Source: Qipengyuania atrilutea
GTDB taxonomy: Bacteria > Pseudomonadota > Alphaproteobacteria > Sphingomonadales > Sphingomonadaceae
Assembly (NCBI RefSeq): GCF_013370205.1
Contig: NZ_JABWGV010000002.1
Location: forward strand, 124,001-188,000
Direction of reading: 5' to 3'
Length of the DNA: 64,000 nt
The notes below the pieces were generated by a model that made no database searches, had not been told where the DNA came from, and worked only from the letters and a program-made list of their open reading frames with translations. Position 1 is the stretch's first letter; each line of letters starts with the position of its first letter. Shown piece by piece: positions 55,839 through 63,500 of this stretch. Made by a program: the position numbers and the translations under genes.

Positions 55839-56939
55839 ATGAACCGGAGCGAACCTATCAGCCGCAAACCGGCCGGCAATGTCGTGCCGGGTAGCCCCGG
55901 TGCACCGTATCGCGGTCGCTCGGGAACGGATGCGAGCAAGAGTGCTACGCGGCCGCAGAGGAAGCTCTGGCCCCAGGCCGCGCAGGACGCTCCGCGGATC
56001 GGGATACTTCACAATCCGCGTAGCCACGGCAATCGCAAGGCGGCCGCGGGTCAGATCGAGAGCGTCGCGGACCGGGCGAACGTCGAATGCATCTCGCCCA
56101 CGACGAGAAACGAGATCGGGCAAGCGCTGCTCGACTTCAAGCGCGGCGGCATCGACTATCTCATCGTCAACGGCGGCGACGGAACCGTGCGCGACATGCT
56201 GAGCGCGGGGCAGCGGATATTCGCGGACGGCTGGCCGCTGCTCGCGGTCATGCCGCGGGGCAAGACCAACGCGCTGACCGAAGACCTCGGAGTCCCGCGC
56301 GACTGGACTTTGGAACGCGCGGTCGATGCGATCGGTACGGCACCGGGCAAGCGGCGCCGGCCGCTGAAGATCGAGCGTATGGACGGCTCGATGCAGCCCG
56401 TCGCCGGCTTCATCCTCGGCGCAGGCGCATTCACGACCGGTATCCGTACAGCGCAGGACGCACACAAGCTAGGCGCGTTCGGAGGGCTCGCCGTGGCGCT
56501 CACGGCGATTTGGGGCGCCGCGCAGATGATCTTCGGAACGAAGCGCAATCGCTGGCGACGCGGTGTCGAGATGACGGTTGCGCTCGGCCCGGACCGGAAA
56601 CCGATGCCGCATAGCGGGCACGGCGAAGCGGACCGGCGCAGCATTCTTGTCGCCACCAGCCTTCACAAGATGCCGATGGACCTGAAGGTTTTCGGCAATG
56701 CGCGCGATGGTCTGAAAATCGCGGCCATCGACCGCCCGCTCCGCAAGGTCTGGCTCTCGATGCCGGCAATCCTTGCCGGCTGGGAGCCCGACTGGCTTTC
56801 CGAAAGCGGCTTCCACCGCGTCGAGGCGGCCAGTTTCGAGCTGACGCTGGGCGACGAGTTCATTCTCGATGGCGAGGTCTTTCCGCCCGGCGCGTACCGC
56901 GTGTCGCTCGGCCCTGAGCTGACCTTCCGCACCGGATGA
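55839..56939 (+). CDS. Diacylglycerol kinase catalytic-domain lipid kinase
   Basis: This 366-aa enzyme has the DAGK_cat fold. The ATP-binding and catalytic motif is GGDGTVRDML in IDYLIVNGGDGTVRD, followed by the MPRGKTNALTEDLG region, which corresponds to the GTxND loop of the family. The C-terminal beta domain (ASFELTLGDEFILDGEVFP) carries a likely catalytic Asp. The first 48 residues are basic and unconserved. It overlaps the next gene as ATGA, so the two products probably act on one lipid intermediate. The substrate (diacylglycerol, sphingosine or ceramide are all possible) is not fixed. Sphingolipid synthesis in this lineage makes a sphingoid substrate worth considering. Confidence 0.88.
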   Translation: MNRSEPISRKPAGNVVPGSPGAPYRGRSGTDASKSATRPQRKLWPQAAQDAPRIGILHNPRSHGNRKAAAGQIESVADRANVECISPTTRNEIGQALLDFKRGGIDYLIVNGGDGTVRDMLSAGQRIFADGWPLLAVMPRGKTNALTEDLGVPRDWTLERAVDAIGTAPGKRRRPLKIERMDGSMQPVAGFILGAGAFTTGIRTAQDAHKLGAFGGLAVALTAIWGAAQMIFGTKRNRWRRGVEMTVALGPDRKPMPHSGHGEADRRSILVATSLHKMPMDLKVFGNARDGLKIAAIDRPLRKVWLSMPAILAGWEPDWLSESGFHRVEAASFELTLGDEFILDGEVFPPGAYRVSLGPELTFRTG

Positions 56940-57853
56940 CTGCGGCGGCTTCCGGTAATTCGGAACTCCAGCAGCGGATAGCGGAGCGCCTCGGCGCGAC
57001 CGTAGCGCCCGAAGTCGCCAACTTCGGCGCGATGCTCGGTCGGGAAGCGGATGCCTGCGCCGTATTGTTCTACGGCTCGAACCTGCGCACCGGCTCGCTC
57101 GACGGCGTGCTCGACTTCTACGTCCTGCTGCCGGGCGCGCAGAAAGAACGTATCTGGCCGCGCATCGGATACCGCGAATGGACTGCGGGCGAGACGATGC
57201 TGCGCGCTAAGATTGCCGTCATGTCGCTCGAAAAGTTCGCCGCCGCCTGCCGCGGCGAAACGCGTGACACGACGATCTGGGCGCGCTTCGTGCAGCCGAG
57301 CGCACTTGTATGGTCCCGGGACGCAACCGCAACTGAGAGCGTGGAGAACGCGCTTACCGATGCGGCTGTCACCGCGGGCGAACTGGCTGCCGCTCTCGGT
57401 CCTGATAGCGGTACTGCAGAAGTCTTCTGGCAGTCCTTGTTCGAAGCCACCTACCGCGCGGAATTCCGGGTCGAGAAACAGGCGCGGGCCGGTTCGATCG
57501 TCGAGGCGAACCGGGCGCATTTCGCCGGGCTTCTGCCGCTCGCATGGGCCGCGGGCGGAATCGCCTTCGAAGATTGCGGGAAAGGGCTGCTGCGACCGCG
57601 ACTGCCGGCCGATCGCAGAAGCCGTGTATTGCGCTGGTGGAACGCGCGACGCCGCCTCGGCAAACCGCTCAACCTCCTGCGGCTCGCGAAAGCCAGCACC
57701 ACCTTCGAAGGTGCAGCGGACTACGCGGCTTGGAAGATCGAGCGGCATACGGGCACGCGGTTGGAGGTTACGCCCTTCCGCCGCAAATACCCGCTACTCG
57801 CTGCGCCGTCCGTGCTGTTCGCCCTCTGGCGGATCAAACGCGAACGGCGCTGA
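56936..57853 (+). CDS. Tam41-like phosphatidate cytidylyltransferase homologue
   Basis: This 305-aa protein resembles the Tam41/Mmp37 nucleotidyltransferases. These make CDP-diacylglycerol in mitochondria and are unlike the membrane enzyme CdsA. Visible matches are AVLFYGSNLRTGSLDGVLDF (GS plus Asp in the pol-beta-like site), KIAVMSLEKFAAACRG and ARFVQPSALVW (the mitochondrial-type K-x-G-V-I-S and G-R-x-x-K-P-V blocks), and the later EVFWQSLFEATYRAEFRVEK. There is no membrane segment. Overlap with the lipid-kinase gene suggests that it activates the phospholipid produced by the kinase. The assignment is by pattern only and needs structural or profile support. Confidence 0.6.
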   Translation: MTAAASGNSELQQRIAERLGATVAPEVANFGAMLGREADACAVLFYGSNLRTGSLDGVLDFYVLLPGAQKERIWPRIGYREWTAGETMLRAKIAVMSLEKFAAACRGETRDTTIWARFVQPSALVWSRDATATESVENALTDAAVTAGELAAALGPDSGTAEVFWQSLFEATYRAEFRVEKQARAGSIVEANRAHFAGLLPLAWAAGGIAFEDCGKGLLRPRLPADRRSRVLRWWNARRRLGKPLNLLRLAKASTTFEGAADYAAWKIERHTGTRLEVTPFRRKYPLLAAPSVLFALWRIKRERR

Positions 57854-57858
57854 GCGCT

Positions 57859-58374
57859 TTACATGTAGCGCATCTGGATCGTGAGGCTCTGCGGCCCGTC
57901 GCCTACCTGAAAGCGGGTCTTCGTGTAACTTGGCTTGCCGAGGTTGAAGATGTTGATGCTCGGATTGTTCGACATCCCGCCGCCGTCCTGCGTAAGGTCA
58001 GTGCTGCCGTTGCCGTTCACGTCATGCCGCACGGCGATACCGTAGCTGCCTGGCCCCGGAAGCGGCATGCACACGCGCATCGTCCCGGCCGAGGCCGGTA
58101 TCTCGATCCGGTTGAGCCACTTGCCCTTTTCGAGCCAGTCGGACTTCACCCCGCGGTACGCCTGTATCCGCAGCTTGCCCTTGCTCGCCTCGATATTGGT
58201 GATCGTAATGAGCGCGCTGGCACCCTTGCCGGGTGCGCAGGCTGCGCGGTTGTGCGCAATCTCGTTGCGATAATCGGTACCCGAACGGGCCTGTCCGATA
58301 GCGGGAGCGGTGAGGCCCAGTCCAAGCGCGGCGACCAAGCCCGCCGTCCTAAAAACGGTCGTTCCGAAAGTCAT
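57859..58374 (-). CDS. Secreted DUF2141 protein
   Basis: This 171-aa exported DUF2141-family protein starts at ATG 58374 (MTFGTTVFRTAGLVAALGLG) after a signal peptide ending near QARSG. The family turn is seen as IAVRHDVNGNGSTD, and the ending IQMRYM matches the other DUF2141 protein in this window. Two cysteines (RAACAPGKG and MRVCMPLPG) may form a disulfide. A TTG at 58383 is a weaker start. It lies 58 bases after the ABC exporter gene of the RiPP cluster, in the same direction, and could be cotranscribed. A role in that cluster is not established. Confidence 0.85.
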   Translation of the reverse strand: MTFGTTVFRTAGLVAALGLGLTAPAIGQARSGTDYRNEIAHNRAACAPGKGASALITITNIEASKGKLRIQAYRGVKSDWLEKGKWLNRIEIPASAGTMRVCMPLPGPGSYGIAVRHDVNGNGSTDLTQDGGGMSNNPSINIFNLGKPSYTKTRFQVGDGPQSLTIQMRYM

Positions 58375-58432
58375 AATAAGCAAAACCCTGTCTAAGCGCG
58401 CAGTCGCACTGCGCCGTAAGTTACCCTCGCAT

Positions 58433-60181
58433 CTACGGCAAAAGCGGTGAATTTGCGCTGAATTGCTGCGTTAGCGCAGGCTCAGGCGGCAGTGAGTGCC
58501 GATGTCCGGTCGACTGGCGCAAGCGGCCGCCCGCTAGCTCGAATTTCCGATCCGCCGCCGCGGAAAGGCGCCCCCGGTGGCTGATTACAAGGACCGCACA
58601 GTCGCCGCGCAGCGCCCCGATGGCCGACGCGATAGCTATTTCGCTGTCGTCGTCGAGCGCGCTGGTCGCCTCGTCGAGGATCAGCAGGTCCGGCGTTCTC
58701 AGCAGCGCGCGGGCAAGCGCAATCCGCTGCCGCTCCCCGCCCGAAAGATGCCTAGAAGCCTCGCCGAGGTCGCAGTCGAGCCCGTTCGGCAAATCGAACA
58801 CGAAGGTAGCGTTCGCCCGGTCGAGTGCGGCCACAAGTTCGCTTTCCTCGGCGTCGGCCGACCCCCAGAGCAGGTTGCCCCTGACCGTGCCGGAAAACAG
58901 CACCGGCTCCTGCTGCACATAGGCGACCCGGCGGCGCCATGCCTGCCGTTCTTCGGAGCCGAGCAGCTTGCCGTCGATAAGTATCGTCCCGGCATCCGGC
59001 GCGAGCAATCCTGCGGCAAGGTCGGCGAACGTGCTTTTGCCCGCACCGGATGGCCCGGAAAGCGCGACGATCTCGCCATGGCCTATGCTGCAATCGATGC
59101 CGGCAAGAACCGGGGTGCCCCCGCGGTGCCCGTAATGCACGCCGCAAAACGTGAGGCGCTGCGCGAGCCGGATCGGAGCGGGCGCTGACATGCGCGGCTC
59201 GGCATTCGCTTCCGCTTCCGCAATGACGGCGCGGGCTTGGTCGAGCGCCGGTGCGGCATGGTTCCACTGCTGCCAGTGCTCGAGCAGCGCGCCGAACTGG
59301 CTGGCCGAGCGCGCGGCAACGGCGACGAGCGGCAGGAGCGCGGACATCGCAAGCAGCCGGTATTCGCTCGCCGCGAAGACCAGCGCCGCCAGCGCCGCGG
59401 CCATGGCGATCTGGAAGGCAGCGCGGGCAAGCGCCGTATGCTCCAGATAGCGCCGCTCGGCATCGCGAAGTCGCCCGAAAACGGCGGCTGTCTCGTCACG
59501 GCTGCGCCGTTCGCGTCCGTAGCTTTTGACGATCCGCAGCGCGCCGAGCATTTCTTCGAGCGATGCATGGAGCGCTGTGTAATGCCGCCCCGTCTCCGCC
59601 CCCCAATGCCGCGCGCGGCGGCGCACGACGCCGTAGAGCAGCGCCAGTAAGCCAGCGACCGCGATCATGATAGCCGCAACTGCCGGCGCGATCGCCAACG
59701 CCGCCAGCAGTAGCGCCGCGCACAGCAGCGACAGGCGCAGCAGCCCGGTCAGCAGAGTGACCGCATAGGATACCCGGTCGATGGTCGTGATGAGCAGCGC
59801 CCGGTTTTCCGCCTGGTGCATTTTCGACAACGCGCTCCATTCGGCGTTCAGCAGGCCTTCCACTGCCCGCAAGCGCAGTCCGTCGACGATGCGAACGGTC
59901 AGGTCGAGCGATCTTATGCGGTAAGCGTAATCGAGCGCGGCGCGAAGGGCGACCAGCGCCACGAACAGCGCGAGTGTGAACCCCAGCCCAGTCAACCACT
60001 CCGCCAACCAGGCAAGCTGACCCGGCAAAGCCGCGCTTCCGGCAAGATACGCCGCGAGCGGGACCAGCAGCATGAAGCCCGCCCCCTCGCTCGCCGCCAT
60101 CGCCAGCGACAGCACGCAGAGCACCGTAATCCGCCGCCATGAGGCGAGCCGAGCCAGTTCGGACCATGCGGCGGTTTGCAT
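58433..60181 (-). CDS. ABC exporter of the RiPP cluster
   Basis: This 582-aa half-size ABC transporter has a transmembrane domain (six segments, residues about 15-290) fused to a nucleotide-binding domain with Walker A GPSGAGKST, signature LSGGERQRIALARALL, Walker B LLILDEATSALDDDS and the H-loop in VISHRGRLS. There is no C39 peptidase domain, as in lasso-type (D protein) exporters. ATG 60181 is used; TTG 60199 is possible. It follows the asparagine-synthase-like gene by about 50 bases and probably exports the mature peptide. Confidence 0.92.
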   Translation of the reverse strand: MQTAAWSELARLASWRRITVLCVLSLAMAASEGAGFMLLVPLAAYLAGSAALPGQLAWLAEWLTGLGFTLALFVALVALRAALDYAYRIRSLDLTVRIVDGLRLRAVEGLLNAEWSALSKMHQAENRALLITTIDRVSYAVTLLTGLLRLSLLCAALLLAALAIAPAVAAIMIAVAGLLALLYGVVRRRARHWGAETGRHYTALHASLEEMLGALRIVKSYGRERRSRDETAAVFGRLRDAERRYLEHTALARAAFQIAMAAALAALVFAASEYRLLAMSALLPLVAVAARSASQFGALLEHWQQWNHAAPALDQARAVIAEAEANAEPRMSAPAPIRLAQRLTFCGVHYGHRGGTPVLAGIDCSIGHGEIVALSGPSGAGKSTFADLAAGLLAPDAGTILIDGKLLGSEERQAWRRRVAYVQQEPVLFSGTVRGNLLWGSADAEESELVAALDRANATFVFDLPNGLDCDLGEASRHLSGGERQRIALARALLRTPDLLILDEATSALDDDSEIAIASAIGALRGDCAVLVISHRGRLSAAADRKFELAGGRLRQSTGHRHSLPPEPALTQQFSANSPLLP

Positions 60182-60232
60182 GAACGCGTTGTGCGGCAAC
60201 CGCTCGCCGCACTCAAGGGCGGCCGATATACC

Positions 60233-62155
60233 TTACTCGTTCGAACCGTGGGTAAAGCGGTAGAAGCTGGCCATCAGGATCGCCCCGGTGAGCGCGTGGA
60301 AGTGACGGCGGATTACGCGCGGGTCGGCAGGTGTGCGGTCCGGCCACTCCTCAAGCAGCTTAAGCCCCGCCTCGACATCAATGAGGCGCTTTAAGACATC
60401 GTTGTGGCGCATCCGCTCGAACTCGGCGCGCAGTCCGGGCAACCGCCGCGTCATGCGCAGATGCCAGTCGGCGTTGTGCTGACCGTAGTCGGTGCTCGCC
60501 GCCTGCTCGGCAGGCATCCGGTTCGCTGCCATGCGCCGGGCGAGAAAACGCTGCACCCCGCCGCGCACGAACTGGTCCGTCGGCAGGCCCGCGCAATATT
60601 CGATGAGCGGGCGGTAGGCGGTCACGTCGCGCATCTTGAGACCGTAGACCTGCTCCGCCGCGTAATGTTGCTCCGCGCCCAGATCGTGCGAGCGCCAGAT
60701 GAAATCGAGCCATTCGCGGCGCGAGCGGAACCACTCGCCGCGCCGCAGATCGCCGGTGCGCTCCGCAAGCCGGTCGAGGCCGAGCGCCTCACGCGCTTCG
60801 GGGCGAATTAGCGAAGCCTGCGCATTGAGCGGCTCCTGCGTTCCGTGGACCACGCTTCGCGCATAGTGCCGCACGGGGGCGGGAAGCTGTGGAAGGAAAG
60901 ACCGGGCAAGCAGGCGTCGCCACATCGGTCGGCCGTCCCCGGGATGGTCGCGCAGCATCCGCCAGAGCTCGCTCCAGCGCCCTTGCTTAGCAAATTCGAG
61001 ATAGGCCCACCGCCCGTCCTGGCTGAACGAATTGTTGCCCATCGCCGCGTGGAACAGCCAGTCGCAGCCGTTCTTAGCCGCATCGAGCGAAGGTCCGTGG
61101 TAGGCCGCCGAAATCGCCATACCGGGCCGCGCTATATCGCAGGCGGCCATGAACTTGTCGGCCAGTCCGTCGAAATCGATCCCGTCATTGTCGCTGAAGT
61201 GCGGATCGAGCCGCCGATGCATCGAAGCGAAGGCGCGAACGCGCGGCTCGTCGTCGTTGAACAGGCCCGGCGCAGCGGTATCGGCAAAAGGGTGCTGCGG
61301 GACGAAGGTAAAACTGTGTAGGCGCCGGTCGTCCGGTAGTTGCCGCAGCATTCCGTCCGCGACGATCGCAGAGTCGAGCCCGCCTGACAACAGAATGCCG
61401 GGCCGCTTCGCCGGAGCAAGCGCCGCACGGACAGCGTCTGCGAGAAGTTCGTTCGCCTGCTCGACGTAATCGCTGTCTTTCGCAAAGCGCGTGTGCGGCA
61501 CGTCGTGCGGATCGTACCAGCGGTGCGTCTTCGCGCTTCCGTCCGGCGCAACGTCCACGATTGCGCCGTGCGGGACGTACTGCAAGCCTTCGTAGAAGTA
61601 ACCGCCTTCGTGGTTCTCGATCCAGAACAGGCTTTCGGCAAGTTGGTCCGGCTTCAGCCGTTTCGGAAAGCCGCAGGCGAACAGGGGGCGCGGGATGTTG
61701 CAAGCGGCGCGCACGTCGTCCTTCGCCATCCAGAACAGCGAGGGTCCGTTCCACGGCGAACGGGCCAGCCGCATCGACCGATCGGGGCGGATGACGATGG
61801 AGGTGTACTGCCCGATAACGAAGCTGTCTGCGTCCGCACCCAAGGTAGCCACCGCCGCGGCGTAGAGCGCGTCGTCCGCCAGATGCTCGCCCGTGCCGAT
61901 GCACTTCGCTAGGTCCGCCCGGTTGTCGATCGCGCCGTCGAAAAGGGTTGTGAGCCCGCTTTTGTGCCGTGCGGGCGACCAGCCCCGGGCGAAGCCGCCC
62001 GATGATGCCCGGGGTACCGGCAGAAAAGCGGCGTCGATGTGGTCGTGCGACCAGCTTTGCGCCGAAGCGCCGGCGAACAGGCCGAGCGACGACGTCATAC
62101 GGTCGGGCCGGAACCACGCAGGCGGACTGGCGACATGTACGGAAGCGGCGATCAT
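60233..62155 (-). CDS. Asparagine-synthase-like RiPP cyclase (lasso C-type)
   Basis: This 640-aa protein resembles the McjC-type lasso cyclases. Its N-terminal Ntn-like domain (residues 1-200) lacks a Cys at position 2, so glutaminase activity is absent. Its C-terminal ATP-pyrophosphatase domain has the SGGLDS motif at residues 257-262 and the late YRPLIEYCAGLPTDQFVRGG segment. Such enzymes adenylate an acidic side chain and close an isopeptide bond with the peptide N-terminus. ATG 62155 starts 16 bases after the precursor stop. An ATG at 62098 is an alternative, shorter start. The enzyme may act on a non-canonical core here. Confidence 0.9.
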   Translation of the reverse strand: MIAASVHVASPPAWFRPDRMTSSLGLFAGASAQSWSHDHIDAAFLPVPRASSGGFARGWSPARHKSGLTTLFDGAIDNRADLAKCIGTGEHLADDALYAAAVATLGADADSFVIGQYTSIVIRPDRSMRLARSPWNGPSLFWMAKDDVRAACNIPRPLFACGFPKRLKPDQLAESLFWIENHEGGYFYEGLQYVPHGAIVDVAPDGSAKTHRWYDPHDVPHTRFAKDSDYVEQANELLADAVRAALAPAKRPGILLSGGLDSAIVADGMLRQLPDDRRLHSFTFVPQHPFADTAAPGLFNDDEPRVRAFASMHRRLDPHFSDNDGIDFDGLADKFMAACDIARPGMAISAAYHGPSLDAAKNGCDWLFHAAMGNNSFSQDGRWAYLEFAKQGRWSELWRMLRDHPGDGRPMWRRLLARSFLPQLPAPVRHYARSVVHGTQEPLNAQASLIRPEAREALGLDRLAERTGDLRRGEWFRSRREWLDFIWRSHDLGAEQHYAAEQVYGLKMRDVTAYRPLIEYCAGLPTDQFVRGGVQRFLARRMAANRMPAEQAASTDYGQHNADWHLRMTRRLPGLRAEFERMRHNDVLKRLIDVEAGLKLLEEWPDRTPADPRVIRRHFHALTGAILMASFYRFTHGSNE

Positions 62156-62170
62156 GCGGCCGCGATCCGC

Positions 62171-62317
62171 CTAGCTGGCGATGGGAACGCCCTTGCCGCT
62201 CGCGCCCTGATCGAGGTTCGCGCCGGGCTGCGCAATATCGCGCACCGTGCCGAGCCGCCGCAATTCGGGCTTGCTCCACGTCGGGCGGGCGGTTTCGGAG
62301 GCGGTCGTTTCAGGCAT
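62171..62317 (-). CDS. Lasso-like RiPP precursor peptide
   Basis: This 48-aa peptide starts MPETTASETARPTWSKPELR and continues RLGTVRDIAQPGANLDQGAS before GKGVPIAS. Its leader carries W14-x2-P17-x-L19-x3-G23, the spacing of the Y-x2-P-x-L-x3-G motif that binds PqqD-like RREs in lasso systems. It lies between the pqqD-like gene and the cyclase gene on the same strand. Aligning the motif to the usual rule puts Ala29 (normally Thr) at -2, so cleavage would follow Gln30 and the core would be residues 31-48. That core has Pro1 and only one acidic residue (Asp36, position 6). Confidence 0.8.
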   Translation of the reverse strand: MPETTASETARPTWSKPELRRLGTVRDIAQPGANLDQGASGKGVPIAS

Positions 62318-62356
62318 GGTCTCGCTCGTGGCTGTCCAGGATAGGTAACGCGCTAC

Positions 62357-62376
62357 CCCGTCATTCGCAAGACGGG
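62357..62376 (-). other. Hairpin between pqqD-like gene and precursor gene
   Basis: A perfect 6-bp stem (CCCGTC/GACGGG, plus-strand 62357-62362 and 62371-62376) with an 8-base loop sits in the 68-base gap. No U-run follows on the minus strand, so it is not a simple terminator. It could be a processing or stability element that sets the ratio of precursor to enzymes. Confidence 0.4.
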
Positions 62377-62385
62377 CCTCTGCCG

Positions 62386-62661
62386 CTACGCTCGACCCTC
62401 CTTGCGGACGAGGCCGGCGGCGGTCAGTTCGCCGAGAAAGTCGCGCACCTCACGTTCCATCGCTTGCGCATCGCCTGCAAAACCGGCGGCAGCCTCAGCA
62501 GCGATTTCCGCCTCGCCGCGCCTACCGTCGATGGCGCCCCAGATTGCGCGCGCCGATCCTTCGAGCGACAGCAGTTCGCCGCCTTCCATGTCGAGCAGGA
62601 TCAGTTCGTCATCGACTTCGGTCGCCAGAAAGCGCTCGGTGCATTTTCGGTAAGCCGTCAT
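62386..62661 (-). CDS. PqqD-family RiPP recognition element protein (lasso B1-like)
   Basis: This 91-aa stand-alone PqqD-family protein has the winged-helix RRE that binds leader peptides. Typical segments are DDELILLDMEGGELLSLEGS, RAIWGAIDGRRGEAEIAAEA and EVRDFLGELTAAGLVRKEG. ATG 62661 (MTAYRKCTERFLATEV) gives the family N-terminus; an upstream frame start is unconserved. It is the first gene of the RiPP cluster and is divergent from rpe (164 bases between starts). In lasso clusters this is the B1 protein, which normally works with a separate or fused B2 protease; no B2 is present here. Confidence 0.9.
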   Translation of the reverse strand: MTAYRKCTERFLATEVDDELILLDMEGGELLSLEGSARAIWGAIDGRRGEAEIAAEAAAGFAGDAQAMEREVRDFLGELTAAGLVRKEGRA

Positions 62662-62825
62662 GGCACCGGTTCTGGACCAGCAGCCAGACCGTTGCAATCG
62701 CTCCCCGGCTGGGAACGGTGTGGAAAAGAGGCGGCTAGCGGCTTGTGAGGCCCCCCACCCACAATATATCGCCGCCAGTGGTCGCACGCGCTTTTCCGTC
62801 AGTCTTCCACGTCAGGTCGTCCCGA

Positions 62826-63500
62826 ATGACAAGCCCGCTGATTTCTCCCTCCATCCTGTCCGCCGATTTCGCGCGGCTCGGCGAGGAAGTGCGCGCAATC
62901 GACGAGGCCGGCGCGGACTGGATCCATATCGACGTGATGGACGGGCATTTCGTACCGAACATCACCATCGGTCCCGCGGTCGTGAAGGCGCTCCGCCCGC
63001 ATACATCGAAGCCGTTTGACGTGCATCTGATGATCTCGCCCGTCGACCAGTATCTCGAAGATTTCGCGGAGGCCGGCGCGGACATCCTCACCGTCCATCC
63101 CGAGGCTGGACCGCATATCCACCGCACAGTGCAGGCGATCAAGGCGCTCGGCAAGAAGGCCGGCGTAGTGTTCAATCCGGCGACCCCGGTCGATACGCTC
63201 GACTACCTCATCGACCAGATCGACCTCGTTCTGGTGATGAGCGTCAATCCGGGGTTCGGCGGGCAGCGCTTCATCGAGAACCAGCTCGCCAAGATCGCCG
63301 ACATCCGGTCGCGGATCGATGCATCGGGCCGTGACATTCACCTCGAAGTGGACGGCGGCGTCAATCCGGAGACGGCGCGTCGATGCATCGAGGCGGGAGC
63401 CGACGTGCTCGTGGCAGGCTCGGCGACCTTCAAAGGCGGGGCGGCGCAATATGCCGACAACATCGCGGCGCTGCGCCGCGAAGGACGGATGGCAGCATGA
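62826..63500 (+). CDS. rpe: Ribulose-phosphate 3-epimerase
   Basis: This 224-aa Rpe of the pentose phosphate and Calvin-type pathways has a TIM barrel with the metal-site His/Asp motifs [19 protein letters not shown] and FDVHLMISP, then [15 protein letters not shown], and the catalytic Asp in [11 protein letters not shown], with the phosphate loop [12 protein letters not shown] 62826 ([15 protein letters not shown]) matches the family start. Its stop overlaps the heparinase-like gene by ATGA. It is divergent from the RiPP operon. Confidence 0.97.
   Translation: MTSPLISPSILSADFARLGEEVRAIDEAGADWIHIDVMDGHFVPNITIGPAVVKALRPHTSKPFDVHLMISPVDQYLEDFAEAGADILTVHPEAGPHIHRTVQAIKALGKKAGVVFNPATPVDTLDYLIDQIDLVLVMSVNPGFGGQRFIENQLAKIADIRSRIDASGRDIHLEVDGGVNPETARRCIEAGADVLVAGSATFKGGAAQYADNIAALRREGRMAA

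Noticed and set aside
58433-62661. Calling the cluster a standard lasso peptide locus
   Set aside because: The B2 protease is absent and the predicted core lacks an acidic residue at ring positions 7-9 under the usual cleavage rule.
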